A stretch of DNA of 64,000 nt from Sabethes cyaneus (Eukaryota; Arthropoda; Insecta; Diptera; Culicidae), in contig NC_071354.1 in the NCBI RefSeq assembly GCF_943734655.1, positions 75,308,838-75,372,837 of the forward strand, given 5' to 3'. Position numbers and translations under genes: made by a program. Positions 53,102 through 64,000 of this stretch are shown here, piece after piece. Within the stretch, counting starts at the first letter, position 1. The number at the start of each line of letters is the position of its first letter. The notes under the pieces are model-generated. The model made no database searches. It was not told the origin of the DNA and was given only the letters and a program-made list of their open reading frames with translations.

Positions 53102-56100
53102 TCAGTTAAGCCCCAATTGGGATTGCTGCTGAGACTGTTGCTGTTTAGCTTTCGAAAGGAGATCAGTTGTTCGCAAAATTGGATGCCGCAGGAGGAGTGC
53201 ACTTTCCGCCGAAATGATCGGCAGTGCGTTTGTCCAGTGGTAATTGATAAGATGACTAATACTTTCGAAGATTCGGTCTTTGGTACGTACCTACAAATCG
53301 TGGAAAATTCAAACTGTGTCACTGTATCACTGTATTGTGGAAACCTAAAAAATACTCACAATCCCCTCTGGATCGATTAGTAGAAGGTGTTTAGGAGAAT
53401 TGTTTTGCATCCCGGTAAGCACGTACTGACCTGGCGTTCCGGCTGATTCTCGTACCAGAAAATCGCCATCACTCTTCAGCAGGTGTTCACTCTGGGCCCG
53501 ACTGATGTTTCCGTGATACCAAGATTCGGTGAGCAGTTGAGATTTTTGAATCTCAGACGAGATTGCGAACGGTTCTGTTATCAAGAAAAAAGTATTTGAA
53601 GAGAGCTTTTTTGTTATAGCTGTTTGTCCCACATAGTACAGGCATGATGCTTATACGAAAATTATAGATCTTAACAATAAACTCAAGTCCCTTTTTATAC
53701 TTCTGTGCGATTTTTGAGTTGACGCGGTTTTTTATGACGATTTTTGAATTAACGCGGTTTTTTTAAACGGGTTTCTTTTACGCGGCGCCTATCCCCCGTG
53801 TAAAAAAAGACTTGAGGGAAGACAAGTTTGATTTTCAGGCAATATTTTTTTTTTACTTTCGTCGGGAAATATAAAATATAATTAATACATGTTATCTGCC
53901 TAAAAAACGAGGACTTCTATTTTTACAATTCGTATATTCGTGCATCTGGCATAAGGAAGCTTGACTAAAATATTAAATATAAAAATTGTTTTTAATGAGA
54001 TTAATAATACGGACGGTACTTAAACTTAAACTTCTGTTTTTATACGACAGACTTCGTAGCCAGCTGTTACAATTGCAATGCCAGTTGCTACGATCCTATT
54101 GACTCTAACAGCCATTCCCAGCCGTGATTCGAACATACGCCGACTGGCTTATTAGGCCAGCATCATAGTTTATACCAATTAATCGTTCGAAATCATCTCA
54201 GAACTTTGGCTGTTTGCAACATTATGTATTTCGATTAGAGTAAATATACCGTAAAAATGCGAGCGAGATCACCTGATTTTTTAAATTATTCCTACAAATA
54301 TTGAATACCGACAAAATACACATAGCAGTTGAAAACTATGAAAATTTTCAGATTCTATGTTCTACTGAATACGAATGTTAAAGATAAAAATCAACATAAT
54401 TGGATATATGTATTAGAAAATAATATGTTAATAACACATTTGATTAGCCAGATCTCACTCCATAATAATTTCATTATTCCACCCTGATCGGACATCCATG
54501 GCACCTAAGTTCCATCTCTGATTATACATACATAACTATATGTTATATAAGATTTATCTCATCGGGTTTGGAATAACTTTTAGACCCACATTAATCGTTA
54601 ACAAAAATAAACTTACGCATATCAAAAACATCCTTTACAATGGAACTGGAAGATATCGACTTATTGCTGTGCGAATTGGTATTAGAATGTTTGTCGTTTA
54701 CGTAGTCATGATTGGGAAGCGGTGTGTTCAAATCTATCAGATTACTGGATATCCTTTCTCGGGTCTAAAACAAACAAACAGTGAGAGTTACATGCTTTCT
54801 TTCATAAACGTTACTGAACACTTACTCTCACACTAGAGGAACTTTGCGATTGCGAGGAATGATCGTTTTCGGTGAGTAAGTCTGGTGGCATTTTGTCTGG
54901 CAGATCGTTGTAATACTCTTTGTCAGTTTTAACAAACTCTCGAAATTTGCTTTGTGTTTCCGGTTTGTTGAAGAACTCCTTATAGCGAAGCTCAAACGCT
55001 TGGCCTATTGTTGCTATCAGATCTTGTGCCACACCGCCACCACATTCTAGTACATAGCATGCCCGCCATTCTTCTATATCTTTTGCCACGTACGCTACGA
55101 AATCTAGCGTATCCTAAAACGGTAGAAGGTTTAATTATTCATCACAGGACACAAGAGTACAGTTAACTGTCGCCTTACTGTATCACCACCAGAGGCAAAC
55201 GATATTCGCGGCATATCATGCTGGGCAATCCAATCTCCTGTATCCACACTGACCAATGAGAGATATTTGCTAGATACCGTCAGCGTCACGTTAGTTCCTG
55301 CATGCTCCATCTGTGGTGTGTCCGATATGCACTGTAGTACCCGTTTGTCCACACGGCGCTTTTTGAGAGATTTCAAGCCTGCTGCTTCACATACCCGGTT
55401 AATGCACTCTCTTAAATAAACATTGACGTTGTTAATTTTACATCACATTTAGCGTTAGGCATTGTACGCATTTACTTACTTTGCTACTTGTGATCTCGTG
55501 GCGAAATCCAACGTTTTCATTGACGCCCGTATTTCCAGACAACCTATGTACTGAAATTTTACGAGAAAAGCAATATTCATGGTTTTAAAGTCAAGCTGTG
55601 TGAATAAACAGTGAAGCTTAAAAATCAAAAACTAAAAATCATGCACCAAAAGCAACTCGAAGCAGAAAAGTTAAGCCTAAAATAAAATATGCATCACCTA
55701 CTTGAGACAAACATAATGGAAAATAAAAATTTACTCTACTCCAGAAAATTAATCCGTACCAAGTAAAATAATAAACTAAAATATGTTCATTTACCAATGT
55801 TCGATACAACAATGCACTGAGTTCGATGAAGTAAATAAAGTAGAGGACCCAGCGCGCGTTGCTACGCCATTCTAAAAAGGGGGAAGATGCATAATGCTGA
55901 AGGTAATTGTAATCTTGCAACCAACAGCTTTCTTTTAGACAAACCAAGATATTCCTGAATCATACCGCAAATTTCTAAGATCACGTAGCAATTTTAGTTT
56001 TATTACCAACCCTTACAATAGTGATATTGACAAAATCGCAATAAATATCAGTGCAGTTCGTTTGAAAACAGTTGAAAACTGGTCAGAAACCATAGACTTA

Positions 56101-59100
56101 TAGTAATCTCAACATTTTTTTCTTTATATTTTCATTTCAACAATATATTTTTTCTTAATTTTGTTTTTAAAATAAGTATTACGTTTTATTACTTTTATTT
56201 AATTTGATTCATTATCTAGGGTTCATCGATTTATTATTAGGTACCAAATTTATTCTATCTTTTCGTATGGACGGCAATACTCACAGCCTGCGGCCGTCTC
56301 GCCCTAAATAATCTAATTTTTGGTGGTATTGGTAATGACTAATGTTTTATGGAAGAATATAAAATTTCTCGAGCTCGATTACTTTTTGAATTATGCAAAA
56401 ATTTCTGTTTAATTTGTATGAGACCCACCACCTCCCCCCCACCTTCCACAGGGAGAAGGGGTCACAAACTAACATAGAAAAAAACTTGCGTCCACAATCC
56501 CCCATATGCCACATTCGGTTCCATTTGCTTGATTAATAGTCGAGTTATGCTGAAATTTCATTTCTTTTTTATATGTTCCATTTGTATGGGAGCCCCTCTT
56601 TTCAGAGGAGAGAGGGGTCTCAATCCGCCTTAGAAAAAAATCCTGTCTCTAGAAACCGCCACATGTCAAATTTGGTTCCATTTACTTCATTAACAGTCGA
56701 GTTATGAGGAAATTTTTGTTTCATTTGTATGGGAGCTCCCCCTCTTAAAGGACAGAGGGGTCTCAATCCACCATTGAAAAAATTTCTACCTCCAAAAACC
56801 TTCACATGCCAAATTTGGTTCCATTTGCTTGATTAGTTCTCGAGTTATGCAGAAATTTGGGTTTCATTTGTATGGGAGCCCACCCTTCTAGAGGGGGAAG
56901 GGGTCTCAAACCAAGCTCCTCACATCATACGCAATGTGTATGCCAAGTTTAATAAAAATCCGTTGAGCGGTTTGGGAGTCTATACCGGACACACAAACAG
57001 CATTTCATTTTTATATATATAGATTTCAATTTTATGATTTTAATTTAATAGTTTTTTTAATAGGCATTTAATAGTTTTTATAAAAGTAACGCTTGCGTGC
57101 ACCATACAAATTAGTCGCATTTTGTAATATGATAACTTTCGAAAAACAGGACTCGAACGAGGTCGAAACTCTATCATGTAATATTGTAATAGATAAGTTA
57201 CTCCCTTTAAAGGGCTGAATAGAGAAAAGAAGTAGATAACTTCACCAGAAGAAATAACTGTGCTTCAGTTGGAGTTGTGTGCAGCTGTTCAGCTAACCAG
57301 GCAAATGAAGATAGTGCGCGAAACTTCAACCATTAGTATTTCACGTGATGTGTTACGGCACGATTTGAGTGTAGGTAATTTTTGTTGTTGTTGAGGGGTT
57401 TTGACTACTTAATTGAGTACTTAATTGAAGTTGAATTAAAAACCCGAAACCTCTGCAAGCGGAACGAAAGCTACGGCCCTTAATAGATAGTTATATTGTT
57501 TCCCCGCGAATATTGTTTCCGTACGATGGTATTTTCTGCGAAAATGTTTACCCCGAAAACCTAGTATCGTGGGGTGGTTGTACTATTGCTTTTAAAACTA
57601 GTGAAAAGGGATGTGCGACAGAATGTACCGGAATTTCTGTGCTTGATTTTGGTAGAAATCAGTACAAGAATTTGAACGTCCGAATGAAGAAACGGCTTTC
57701 AATTCAAATTTTTCAATTCAAATATATTACAAAATTGAAATGAAGCATAAAATTTACTCATAGAAAAAATTTCAGGTCAATCATTCTGTTCTAGATGCCC
57801 TTTTACTTCAAAAGTAAAAAAGGAAATATTCGCGCATTCATTATTTTCGGAATTTTTCGGAATTTTTGTTTTTGACAGATGATAACTTTTGAATGCATAG
57901 TCAGAATGTTGTGATATTCGTTGTTGTGGATAAATTGTATTTCAGTGTATTTGTACGCCTAATTACTAACGCGATACACTGAGAATTTATAAACTGATTG
58001 TCTACATAACAATTTTTAGGCGTATTACATTAATTCGTTGGACATCGGAGAAATGTCTGCGAATTATTCTCTGAAAATCGAAAAAAAAAATCACAGTTGG
58101 ACGAGGCACCAGAGCAGTTTAAATCAGAATGCTGGCATAATATGGTGGCGTGTTAATCAGTCAAAGGCTTCACACCAAGGAGCACTCCAGAAGCCCTGAT
58201 AGGTTTATGAACGAATCGTTGTTCACTTATTAGCAGATGATAAGTTTGTTGATTCAAAATGATGTTATTCTAAATTCGAAACCGCTAATACAATTGCAGC
58301 CTTGAGTCCAAGCCATTTCTTAATTGGTAAAGCACTAACCGTTATAGTCGTGCCCTTATATAATGGACTCAAGGAGATTACTTAACCTTCCGTTACTCGC
58401 GCTGTTGTATTTTGTACAACACTTGTAAATTTTTGGATGCCATTTTGTTTTAAAGTAACAGATCGATGTCAAACCAAAATGTATTCTTCAATAAACTTAT
58501 TATGAACAAAATGACATAATTATTTAATACATGAATGCTTCAAACTGTTCAGCAAAATAGATGAGCATGAACCGAAATCGCAGAAACGATGCAATCGGCG
58601 TATGAGGGGTACCGCACTTGGTCCGTTCTGGAGTTTTCTCTTATTTCTTCAAAAGGGAAAAGGTTTTCTGTATACAGCAAAGTTATTCAGCAGTTGATGG
58701 TCATTCCGCAGGTGTGCAAAAGATTATAATTTCGTGACTTCACGGCGCTAGTGTATGGGCTAGTTTTCTGAATGTGTTCTATCTACGGAATCTGTTTATT
58801 TGTATGATCCTGTTTTCAGAAAATGTTTTAGTGGACCAAAAATGCTGGCTGATGAACGCAAGTATCCAATTTTCACACTATGTATCATTACTGTGCAAAA
58901 AACTTTCTAAACATCCTGCCCAATTAAATCAAAACACCACATCAGCCCTACTTTCCAATCACAGATGCCCTACTTTCTGCCAACTGCAGAAATGGTATCA
59001 TGTGATGAGATGATTTATGTGAAAAATATCTAAGAAAACATGATAACTACTAGAAAAAAATTAATCAATAGAATGCTACATCATTTAGGAACGATAAAAG

Positions 59101-62100
59101 TATCTTTCCGAATGCAGTAACTTGTATATGGCCGCAATTGTAAGATGTACAATTTACAGCGGGTTTTGGCGCCACCTGGTGACAAACTTATAAAATTTTA
59201 TCCCCCAAACGATAGGTCTTAACCTACTGATTAACTTTGCTGAAGACAGTAACTTTCTATACAACTAGGATTCCGAGATATTCCGAAGTAAAAAGTGTTG
59301 TACAAAATACAACGCGCGAGTATCCGTGTTACAAAAGTTGGCGCGAGTAACGGAAGGTTAACTTAATTGAGCAGATGCCAATAAATACAAAAACGGGTAG
59401 AGTCGTTTTGGCAAAAACGATCAGTGGAACTCCAAAAGAGTGTCCTAAGCTGCCTACGTTGTTATTTGAAGGATTGCCGTTACCACAAGTTTGGAGATCT
59501 GGAGATCAACCTGGTAATGATAGTGTTTCTAAGAAATACAATCCAAAGCATTGTATATGATGGCTATGCCGGGGGAATTCAGCACCCAAGGTCGATAGAG
59601 AAGTGGTTACACTAATCAATGCCACCTAAGCAAAGTGAAGACTACATTCCGTTTCCGAAGCTTGACCTTCTATTTTGATTCAGCAGAATTCGCCGGCAAC
59701 TGTTAGGATACAGGTGAGCGATATAAACAAGCACGGAACAGGCATAACTCGGTCTTGCGGAGGAAAAAGCGCCATCAGGAAGAACGAGATCGCGAGGCGA
59801 TGGAAAAACTGTACCGTGCTCATGATAAACGGAAGTTCTACGAGAAGTTAAACCGTTCGCGCAAAGGCTATGTGCCGCAGGCCGATATGTGTCGGGACTC
59901 AGACGGTAATCTTCTCACGAACGAACGCGAGGTGATCGAGAGGTGGAAGAAGTATTATGACGAGCACCTTAACAGCGATGTAGCTGAACATGAAGGTGAT
60001 GATATGGCAATAGATCTTGGAGCACGTGAAGAAGACGACAGAATACCAGCCCCCGACCTCCAGAAGGTAGCAGACGAGATCGGTCTGCTGAAGAACAATA
60101 AAGCGGCTGAAGCTGATCAGCTACCGGCGAGCTGCTGAAATAGGGTGGTGACGCACTGGCTAGAGTGCTGCACTGGGTCATTGTCAAGATTTGGGAGGAG
60201 GAGCTACTACCGGAGGAGTGGACGGAAGGTATCGTGTGTCCGATCTTCAAAAAGGGCGACAAGTTGGATTGTTGTAATTACCGCGCAATCACACTGTTGA
60301 ACGACGCCTACAAGGTACTCTCCCAACTTTTATGTCGTCGTTTATCACCATTTGCAAAGGAGTTCGTGGGGTAATATCAAGCGGGATTTATGGATGCTCG
60401 TGCCACCACGGATCAGATTTTCGCGCTTCGGCAAGTGTTGCAGAAATGTCGCGAATACAACGTGCCCACGCATCATTCATTCATCGACTTCAAATCGGCA
60501 TATGACACGATCGATCGAGATCAACTATGGCAGATTATGCACTACTACGGATTTCCGGATAAACTAACGCGATTGGTCAAGGCGACGATGGATCGAGTAA
60601 TATGTGTTGTTCGAGTATCAGAAGCAATCTCGTGTCCCTTTGGATCTCGAAGAGGGTTACGGTAAGGTGATGGGCTTTCATGTTTGCTGTTCAACATCGC
60701 TTTGGAGGGTGTGATAAGAAGAGCGGGTGGCACGATATTTACGAAGTCCGTCCAGCTTCTTGGTTTCGCTGACGACGTTGACATCATTACACGTACCTTT
60801 GAGAGGATGGCAGAAACGTACATCGGACTAAAAGCTGAAGCAAAACGGATTGGACTTGTCATTAATGTATCGAAAACAAAATACATGAAAGGAAGAGGTT
60901 CTAGAGAAGTGAATGCTGACCTCCCTCCCCGGATTCATTTAGACGGTAATGAAATCAAGGTGGTAGAAGAGTTCGTTTATCTGGGCTCACTGGTTACCGC
61001 AGACACCAACACCAGCAGAGAAATACAAAGACGCATTATGGCAGGAAATCGTGCCTACTTTGGACTCCGTAGGACGGTGCGATCGAACAAAATTCGCCTC
61101 CGCACGAAGTTAACAATCTACAAGACGCTGATTAGACCGGTAGTCCTTTACGGCTATGAGGCATGGACTGTGCTCGTGAAGGACCAACGCGCCCTTAGTA
61201 TTCTCGAATGGAAGGTGTTGCGCATCATCTACGGCGGAGTGCAGATGGAAGACGAAACGTGGAAGAGGCGAACGAACCATTAATTGCATCAGCTGTTTAG
61301 GGAACCACCCATCGCTCACACTGCAAAAATTGGTCGCCTGCGATGGGCTGGGCACGTCGTGAGGATGTCGGACTACAGCCCGGTTAAAAAAAGTGTCCCA
61401 TCTGAGGCCGTACCTTGCGGCCATATGGAGATCAACGCTACCTGCAAGTTGCTTAACTAAATGTTGTTAGGTCGAGAGTGAAAGAAAGCTTAGGACAATA
61501 CTAGGTGGGTTTTCATGGGACTGTGAAATCTGATCCGTGATACTTCGGATCAGATTTTTACATTTCGACAAATCCTATCAAAATGTCGACAATATGACAT
61601 GCCCACATGTCATATTTTCATTGATTTCAGGGTAGCAGGTTATACAGTCGTACGGGAATAGCCATAGCGGATAATGCTATAACAGAAATATAATGTTACA
61701 GATAGAACACATAACATATAATGCGTTACGTGCACGTTTCGGGACCACTCTCGAGTCTTTTCGAATCATGTTGAAGATTGCGGCAATGCGATGGATTATT
61801 CTGCATGTTGTTTAACATTACCATTGAGGATGTGATTCGGCGAGTGGGCGTCGAAACAAATGGCCCGATTTTCAGCAAAAGTACCCAACTGCTAGGCTTC
61901 GACCACTTCAACGTTATCACTAGGAATTTCACGACGATTGCCCAATCTACATCAGAGTAAAAGCAGAGCCAAGGAGGATTGTCCCAAGAACCAATGTATC
62001 GAAAACTGAATATAAGGGAAAAAGAAGCGCAAGACAGAACAACATTTTACGGACAGTGACAATTAAGAACTGGATGAGGTTTTGATGAGTTCATATAGGT

Positions 62101-63014
62101 ATTTCTGATATTTGGTCAAAAAACAAAATTCAACGATACATTTAAGCCGAACATCGGACCAGCTTTGCTCTCCGCAAGACGTTTTGATAATGAAGTACAC
62201 GGTGTCGCACATAGCTGACGATGTACAAAATGCTAATCAGACCGGCAGACCTCTACGGACTTGTAACCATGCTTGCGGAAAGCATTCGAACGAAAGATGT
62301 TGCGGAAATGCGGACTATTTTCGGCAGAGCATTGCAGGTTAAAACTTAAATGTAGTTTGATTTGGGCAATTTTAGGAAGAATGAATTGGAAGTATTGTAC
62401 ATTATGAATTCTAAAATTATAATTGTTAATTTTTTAATGTATTATGGGAATTACCTTGAGAGTGGGTGCATTAATTTTTTATTGTGAACATATTGGAAAA
62501 ATATATTGAATATACTTAAAAAGATAAATATTAGATGTACCTAAAACCTAACCTAACCTAAAAGCATTGCTATAGCAAATAAGCAAAAAAGTTATATTAT
62601 ACCATGCAAAGTAAACTGGTTTCTATGTTGTTACAAAAACAAAACAAAAAATCAGATAGGCAGATAGCTTTACAGAAAAAATATGCAAACATGACACCCC
62701 AAGATAAATGAATTATTAAATGAAATACAACAGAAACTAAAAATAGAACGACGAATGTTAACAAGTTAAGATTGAGCAAAGAATATGAATAACACTAAAT
62801 GTTATACTGAGCATGCAAACAAAAACCTGTAGGAATCGACTCATACTTATGCAAAGCAGATATATAAGAATATAAAATAAAACTTGAAACTGCTTACCCG
62901 CACATCGAACGTGACACCTTCGTTCATGATGACATGGTCCGGATGTAGCCAGTCCGGTGTCGGTTTGCTGTTGAAGCTCTTATCCAAACCGGATGCTTCA
63001 CCGTTACGCGGCAT
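53102..63014 (-). CDS. Shc: Shc adaptor protein (PTB-CH1-SH2), seven exons
   Basis: Exons in coding order: 63014-62898, 55550-55480, 55410-55179, 55113-54826, 54764-54617, 53574-53360, 53290-53102. They total 1260 nt (419 aa plus TGA) with phases agreeing. The PTB domain, about residues 25-190, has DWLHPDHVIM, YIGCLEIRASMKTLDF, RISFASGGDT and ACYVLECGGGVAQDLI. CH1 carries two Grb2-type sites, YYND (207-210) and YVN (Y257), and the short DVFDMQPF segment. The SH2 domain, about 303-390, has WYHGNISRAQ and FLVRES with Arg327. Shc links phosphorylated receptors to Grb2/Ras (family knowledge). Length is close to fly Shc. Intron 1 is 7.3 kb and TE-rich. In-frame stops precede the ATG. Strong call; a 5' non-coding exon is likely but not located. 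Confidence 0.95.
53700..53775. repeat. Short tandem repeat in Shc intron
   Basis: GATTTTTGA(G/A)TT(G/A)ACGCGG occurs at about 53709 and 53740, each followed by a T run. Two imperfect units of about 31 bp. Confidence 0.55.
54028..54170 (-). mobile_element. tRNA-derived SINE, family C copy 2
   Basis: On the minus strand it has a tRNA-like head (AGCCAGTCGGCGTATGTTCG) with B-box-like GTTCGAATC (complement of about 54115-54123). The body is shared with 42380-42530 and ends in TATAAAAACAGAAG. It lies in the Shc intron between the SH2 and CH1 exons. Confidence 0.6.
55551..56389. other. Shc intron 1, 3' part
   Basis: AT-rich intronic DNA upstream of the second Shc coding exon; no feature recognised. 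Confidence 0.45.
56390..57025. repeat. Tandem repeat array, about 140-150 bp unit, four copies
   Basis: The block TTTGTATGGGAGCC...(A)GGGGTCTCAA...TTTGGTTCCATTTGCTTGA...TCGAGTTATG recurs four times, with starts near 56401, 56557, 56712 and 56853. It ends with CGGACACACAAACAGCATTT and a TATATATA tract near 57012. This composition is familiar from intronic repeats of mosquitoes and other insects (memory, not searched). Confidence 0.8.
57235..57375 (+). pseudogene. BEL/Pao RNase H relic
   Basis: Plus-strand text EEITVLQLELCAAVQLTRQM corresponds to the BEL/Pao segment that reads RLKLQAAVIGARLAN in the copy at 7434-8462. Nothing else of the element could be read with confidence. Confidence 0.55.
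57376..58381. other. Shc intron 1 DNA without recognised feature
   Basis: Possibly more degraded transposon sequence, but no motif is readable. The 76-residue open frame at 57513-57743 has no recognised domain. Confidence 0.35.
58386..59357. mobile_element. Non-autonomous piggyBac-type element
   Basis: 972 bp between TTAA duplications (58382-58385, 59358-59361). Terminal inverted repeats CCTTCCGTTACTCGCGC are exact over 17 bp. An internal 19- to 20-bp inverted repeat (GTTGTATTTTGTACAACAC) lies directly inside the left terminus but about 27 bp further in on the right. piggyBac elements are known for the same short-spacer/long-spacer asymmetry. No transposase frame is present. Confidence 0.88.
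59362..59699. other. DNA between piggyBac-type element and non-LTR copy
   Basis: Two overlapping 61-63 residue open frames (59375-59560, 59424-59615) without a recognised motif; nothing can be called. Confidence 0.35.
59700..61435 (+). mobile_element. RTE-like non-LTR copy, 5'-truncated, RT nearly complete
   Basis: Starts in the linker before RT (RRKKRHQEERDREAMEKLYR from 59755; GYVPQADMCRDSDGNLLTNE near 59867). It runs through YRAITLLNDAYKVLSQLLCR, HHSFIDFKSAYDTIDRDQLW, LLFNIALEGVIRRAG, LLGFADDVDIITRT, EFVYLGSLVTADTNTSREIQ, YKTLIRPVVLYGYEAWTVL and GRLRWAGHVVRMSD. It is broken by single stops or shifts near 60137, 60372, 60663 and 61281, and otherwise well preserved, so a relatively recent copy. 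It lies antisense to Shc in its intron 1. The endonuclease is missing. Confidence 0.87.
61550..62340 (+). pseudogene. RTE-like non-LTR relic
   Basis: Pieces in order: SGQIFTFRQILSKCRQYDMP (about 61546-61605), HIFIDFRVAGYTV, then LFNITIEDVIRRVGVETNGP and STQLLGFDHFNVIT (61806-61930, with the FADD box lost). Last are a KMLIRPADLYGL-like segment near 62229 and a RTIFG end near 62315. Probably a second, older copy of the neighbouring family. Confidence 0.7.
62341..62897. other. Shc intron 1, 5' end
   Basis: AT-rich; contains CCTAACCTAACCTAA at about 62547-62561 (a short three-unit repeat). No element recognised. Confidence 0.4.
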
Positions 63015-64000
63015 TATTGCACCGTCCGTAAATCGGTTATGCTGCTCGTATAGTTATGGAACTCACCAAAGAATCCTTCACTATAATCCACTCAATATAT
63101 TCAGCAGGCCTTCCAATGTGGTGGTTTTCTTCAGAAACTCGATAAAAGTTGTGCATACGAGAGCATTTGAGTCGTGAATAGCTTAGCTTAATCACACACG
63201 CATGCCGTTCTTTGTTGTCGTAGCATATTAAACATATTCCTTCAATCGACTATACTTGATCACACTCTCTCCTTTATTGAACGCACCGAGTCTTTCCATG
63301 CATTTTTCTCTATATTATTCACTACACGCCTGAAGCTAAACGTCGATCAACTGTTACAAGACTATTCTCGCTGTGTGTTGTTCGGTTCGTAAACCTTATT
63401 ACTCAACGCTTCCTCGAAATTTATTTTGAATGGTTTTTTTTGCAAAACCTGCAAGCGTGTATATTTTACGAAACAATTAAGGTTGAAAGTTTCGTCATCA
63501 AATTTTACATTAATAGCTTTAGATGCGTCACAGATGATATATGAGACTCAAATTTTGTAAAAACCAATTTGTAAATGAAATGAATTGGAACTAGACAAAA
63601 AATTTATAATTCATTGCAAACATTTTTGAGTTTTTTAAGATCTGTTGAAAAACGAACATGAAATTTACAACACATATTTGACCACTGCAAACTAACTATT
63701 ATAACATCTGTTTTTAAATGGGTTGAAACATCGAACAAAAAAATACACAATACGTAAGCACTATCATAATCTTTTACATGAATAATATTTTAAATAATTT
63801 AACAACGCATAATATTGATTGAAAAGTTATAGTCCGGAACTATTTTCACGATTGGTTCACTGCTATTTTCACAATTTACCTTATTCTCCAATGGAAATAA
63901 GGTAGATAGTTTCATCACTGCTTAAACATTTATTATTCGCATAACAAACTCGGTAATTTCTAAAACTATTTGATCTACCGCGGTCAAAAGACGGAATCTT
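63015..64000 (-). promoter_or_regulatory. Shc 5' flank and probable leader
   Basis: Upstream of the Shc start codon on the minus strand. No further coding exon is recognised. The inverted pair ATTTACCTTATTCTCCA/TGGAAATAAGGTAGAT lies at about 63876-63907. A promoter should lie here or beyond the window edge, but cannot be placed. Confidence 0.3.

Noticed and set aside
52946..53380. 144-residue plus-strand open frame
   Set aside because: It is the reverse complement of the last Shc exon and its flanks; the Shc reading has SH2-domain evidence.
57513..57743. 76-residue plus-strand open frame
   Set aside because: No motif and no splice context; may be decayed transposon but nothing supports a gene.

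Overview
The window looks like nuclear DNA from a dipteran, most probably a mosquito (Culicidae). The host genes have insect-type exon structures with mostly short GT-AG introns. They sit among insect transposons: BEL/Pao LTR elements, RTE-like and other non-LTR elements, a D37E-type mariner, hAT-, piggyBac- and Tc1-like DNA elements, and tRNA-derived SINEs. Species cannot be fixed from sequence reading alone.

Five host genes are supported, four on the plus strand and one on the minus strand. (1) POSH (1082-24696, +) is a RING plus four-SH3 scaffold/E3 ligase of 876 aa in ten exons. Its 19.6-kb first intron (1196-20824) separates the two halves of the RING and is largely filled with nested transposons. 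(2) COG8 (30543-32481, +) is a Golgi tethering-complex subunit of 582 aa in four exons. (3, 4) Two tandem TMEM53/DUF829-family alpha/beta-hydrolase-like paralogues lie at 36988-38301 and 40490-46677 (+). Each is predicted at 358 aa, with matching introns except for one extra intron in the second copy. (5) Shc (53102-63014, -) is a PTB-CH1-SH2 adaptor of 419 aa in seven exons, with a TE-rich 7.3-kb first intron. They do not form an operon. POSH (JNK scaffold) and Shc (receptor tyrosine kinase adaptor) are both signalling proteins, COG8 acts in Golgi trafficking, and the TMEM53-like proteins have no secure role.

Transposon layout. POSH intron 1 holds, left to right: a nearly complete RTE-like non-LTR copy (2296-4870, -); a decayed BEL/Pao element (5584-11458, -) with a hAT-type MITE inside its integrase region; a tRNA-derived SINE; a Tc1/mariner relic; a non-LTR RNase H fragment; and, inserted into the tail of that fragment, a young LTR element (13332-17360, -). 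The young element has 668-bp LTRs differing at 3 positions and a 5-bp target duplication. It encodes only a PHD-finger/gag/protease protein. The intergenic and intronic DNA from 26 to 36 kb and from 43 to 62 kb holds further non-LTR fragments of at least two families, several MITEs with clear terminal inverted repeats and target duplications, a (CA)n array of about 200 bp, and a ~140-bp tandem repeat.

The most unusual items are: the self-contained gag-protease LTR element without RT, RNase H or integrase; an array of consensus splice sites on the antisense strand of its LTR; a perfect 191-bp inverted repeat made of retrotransposon 5'-leader monomers; a piggyBac-type non-autonomous element with asymmetric ends; and a palindromic MITE carrying five 21-bp-spaced copies of a GTCACCTAGGTGAC-like palindrome. 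No rRNA, tRNA or CRISPR was seen.
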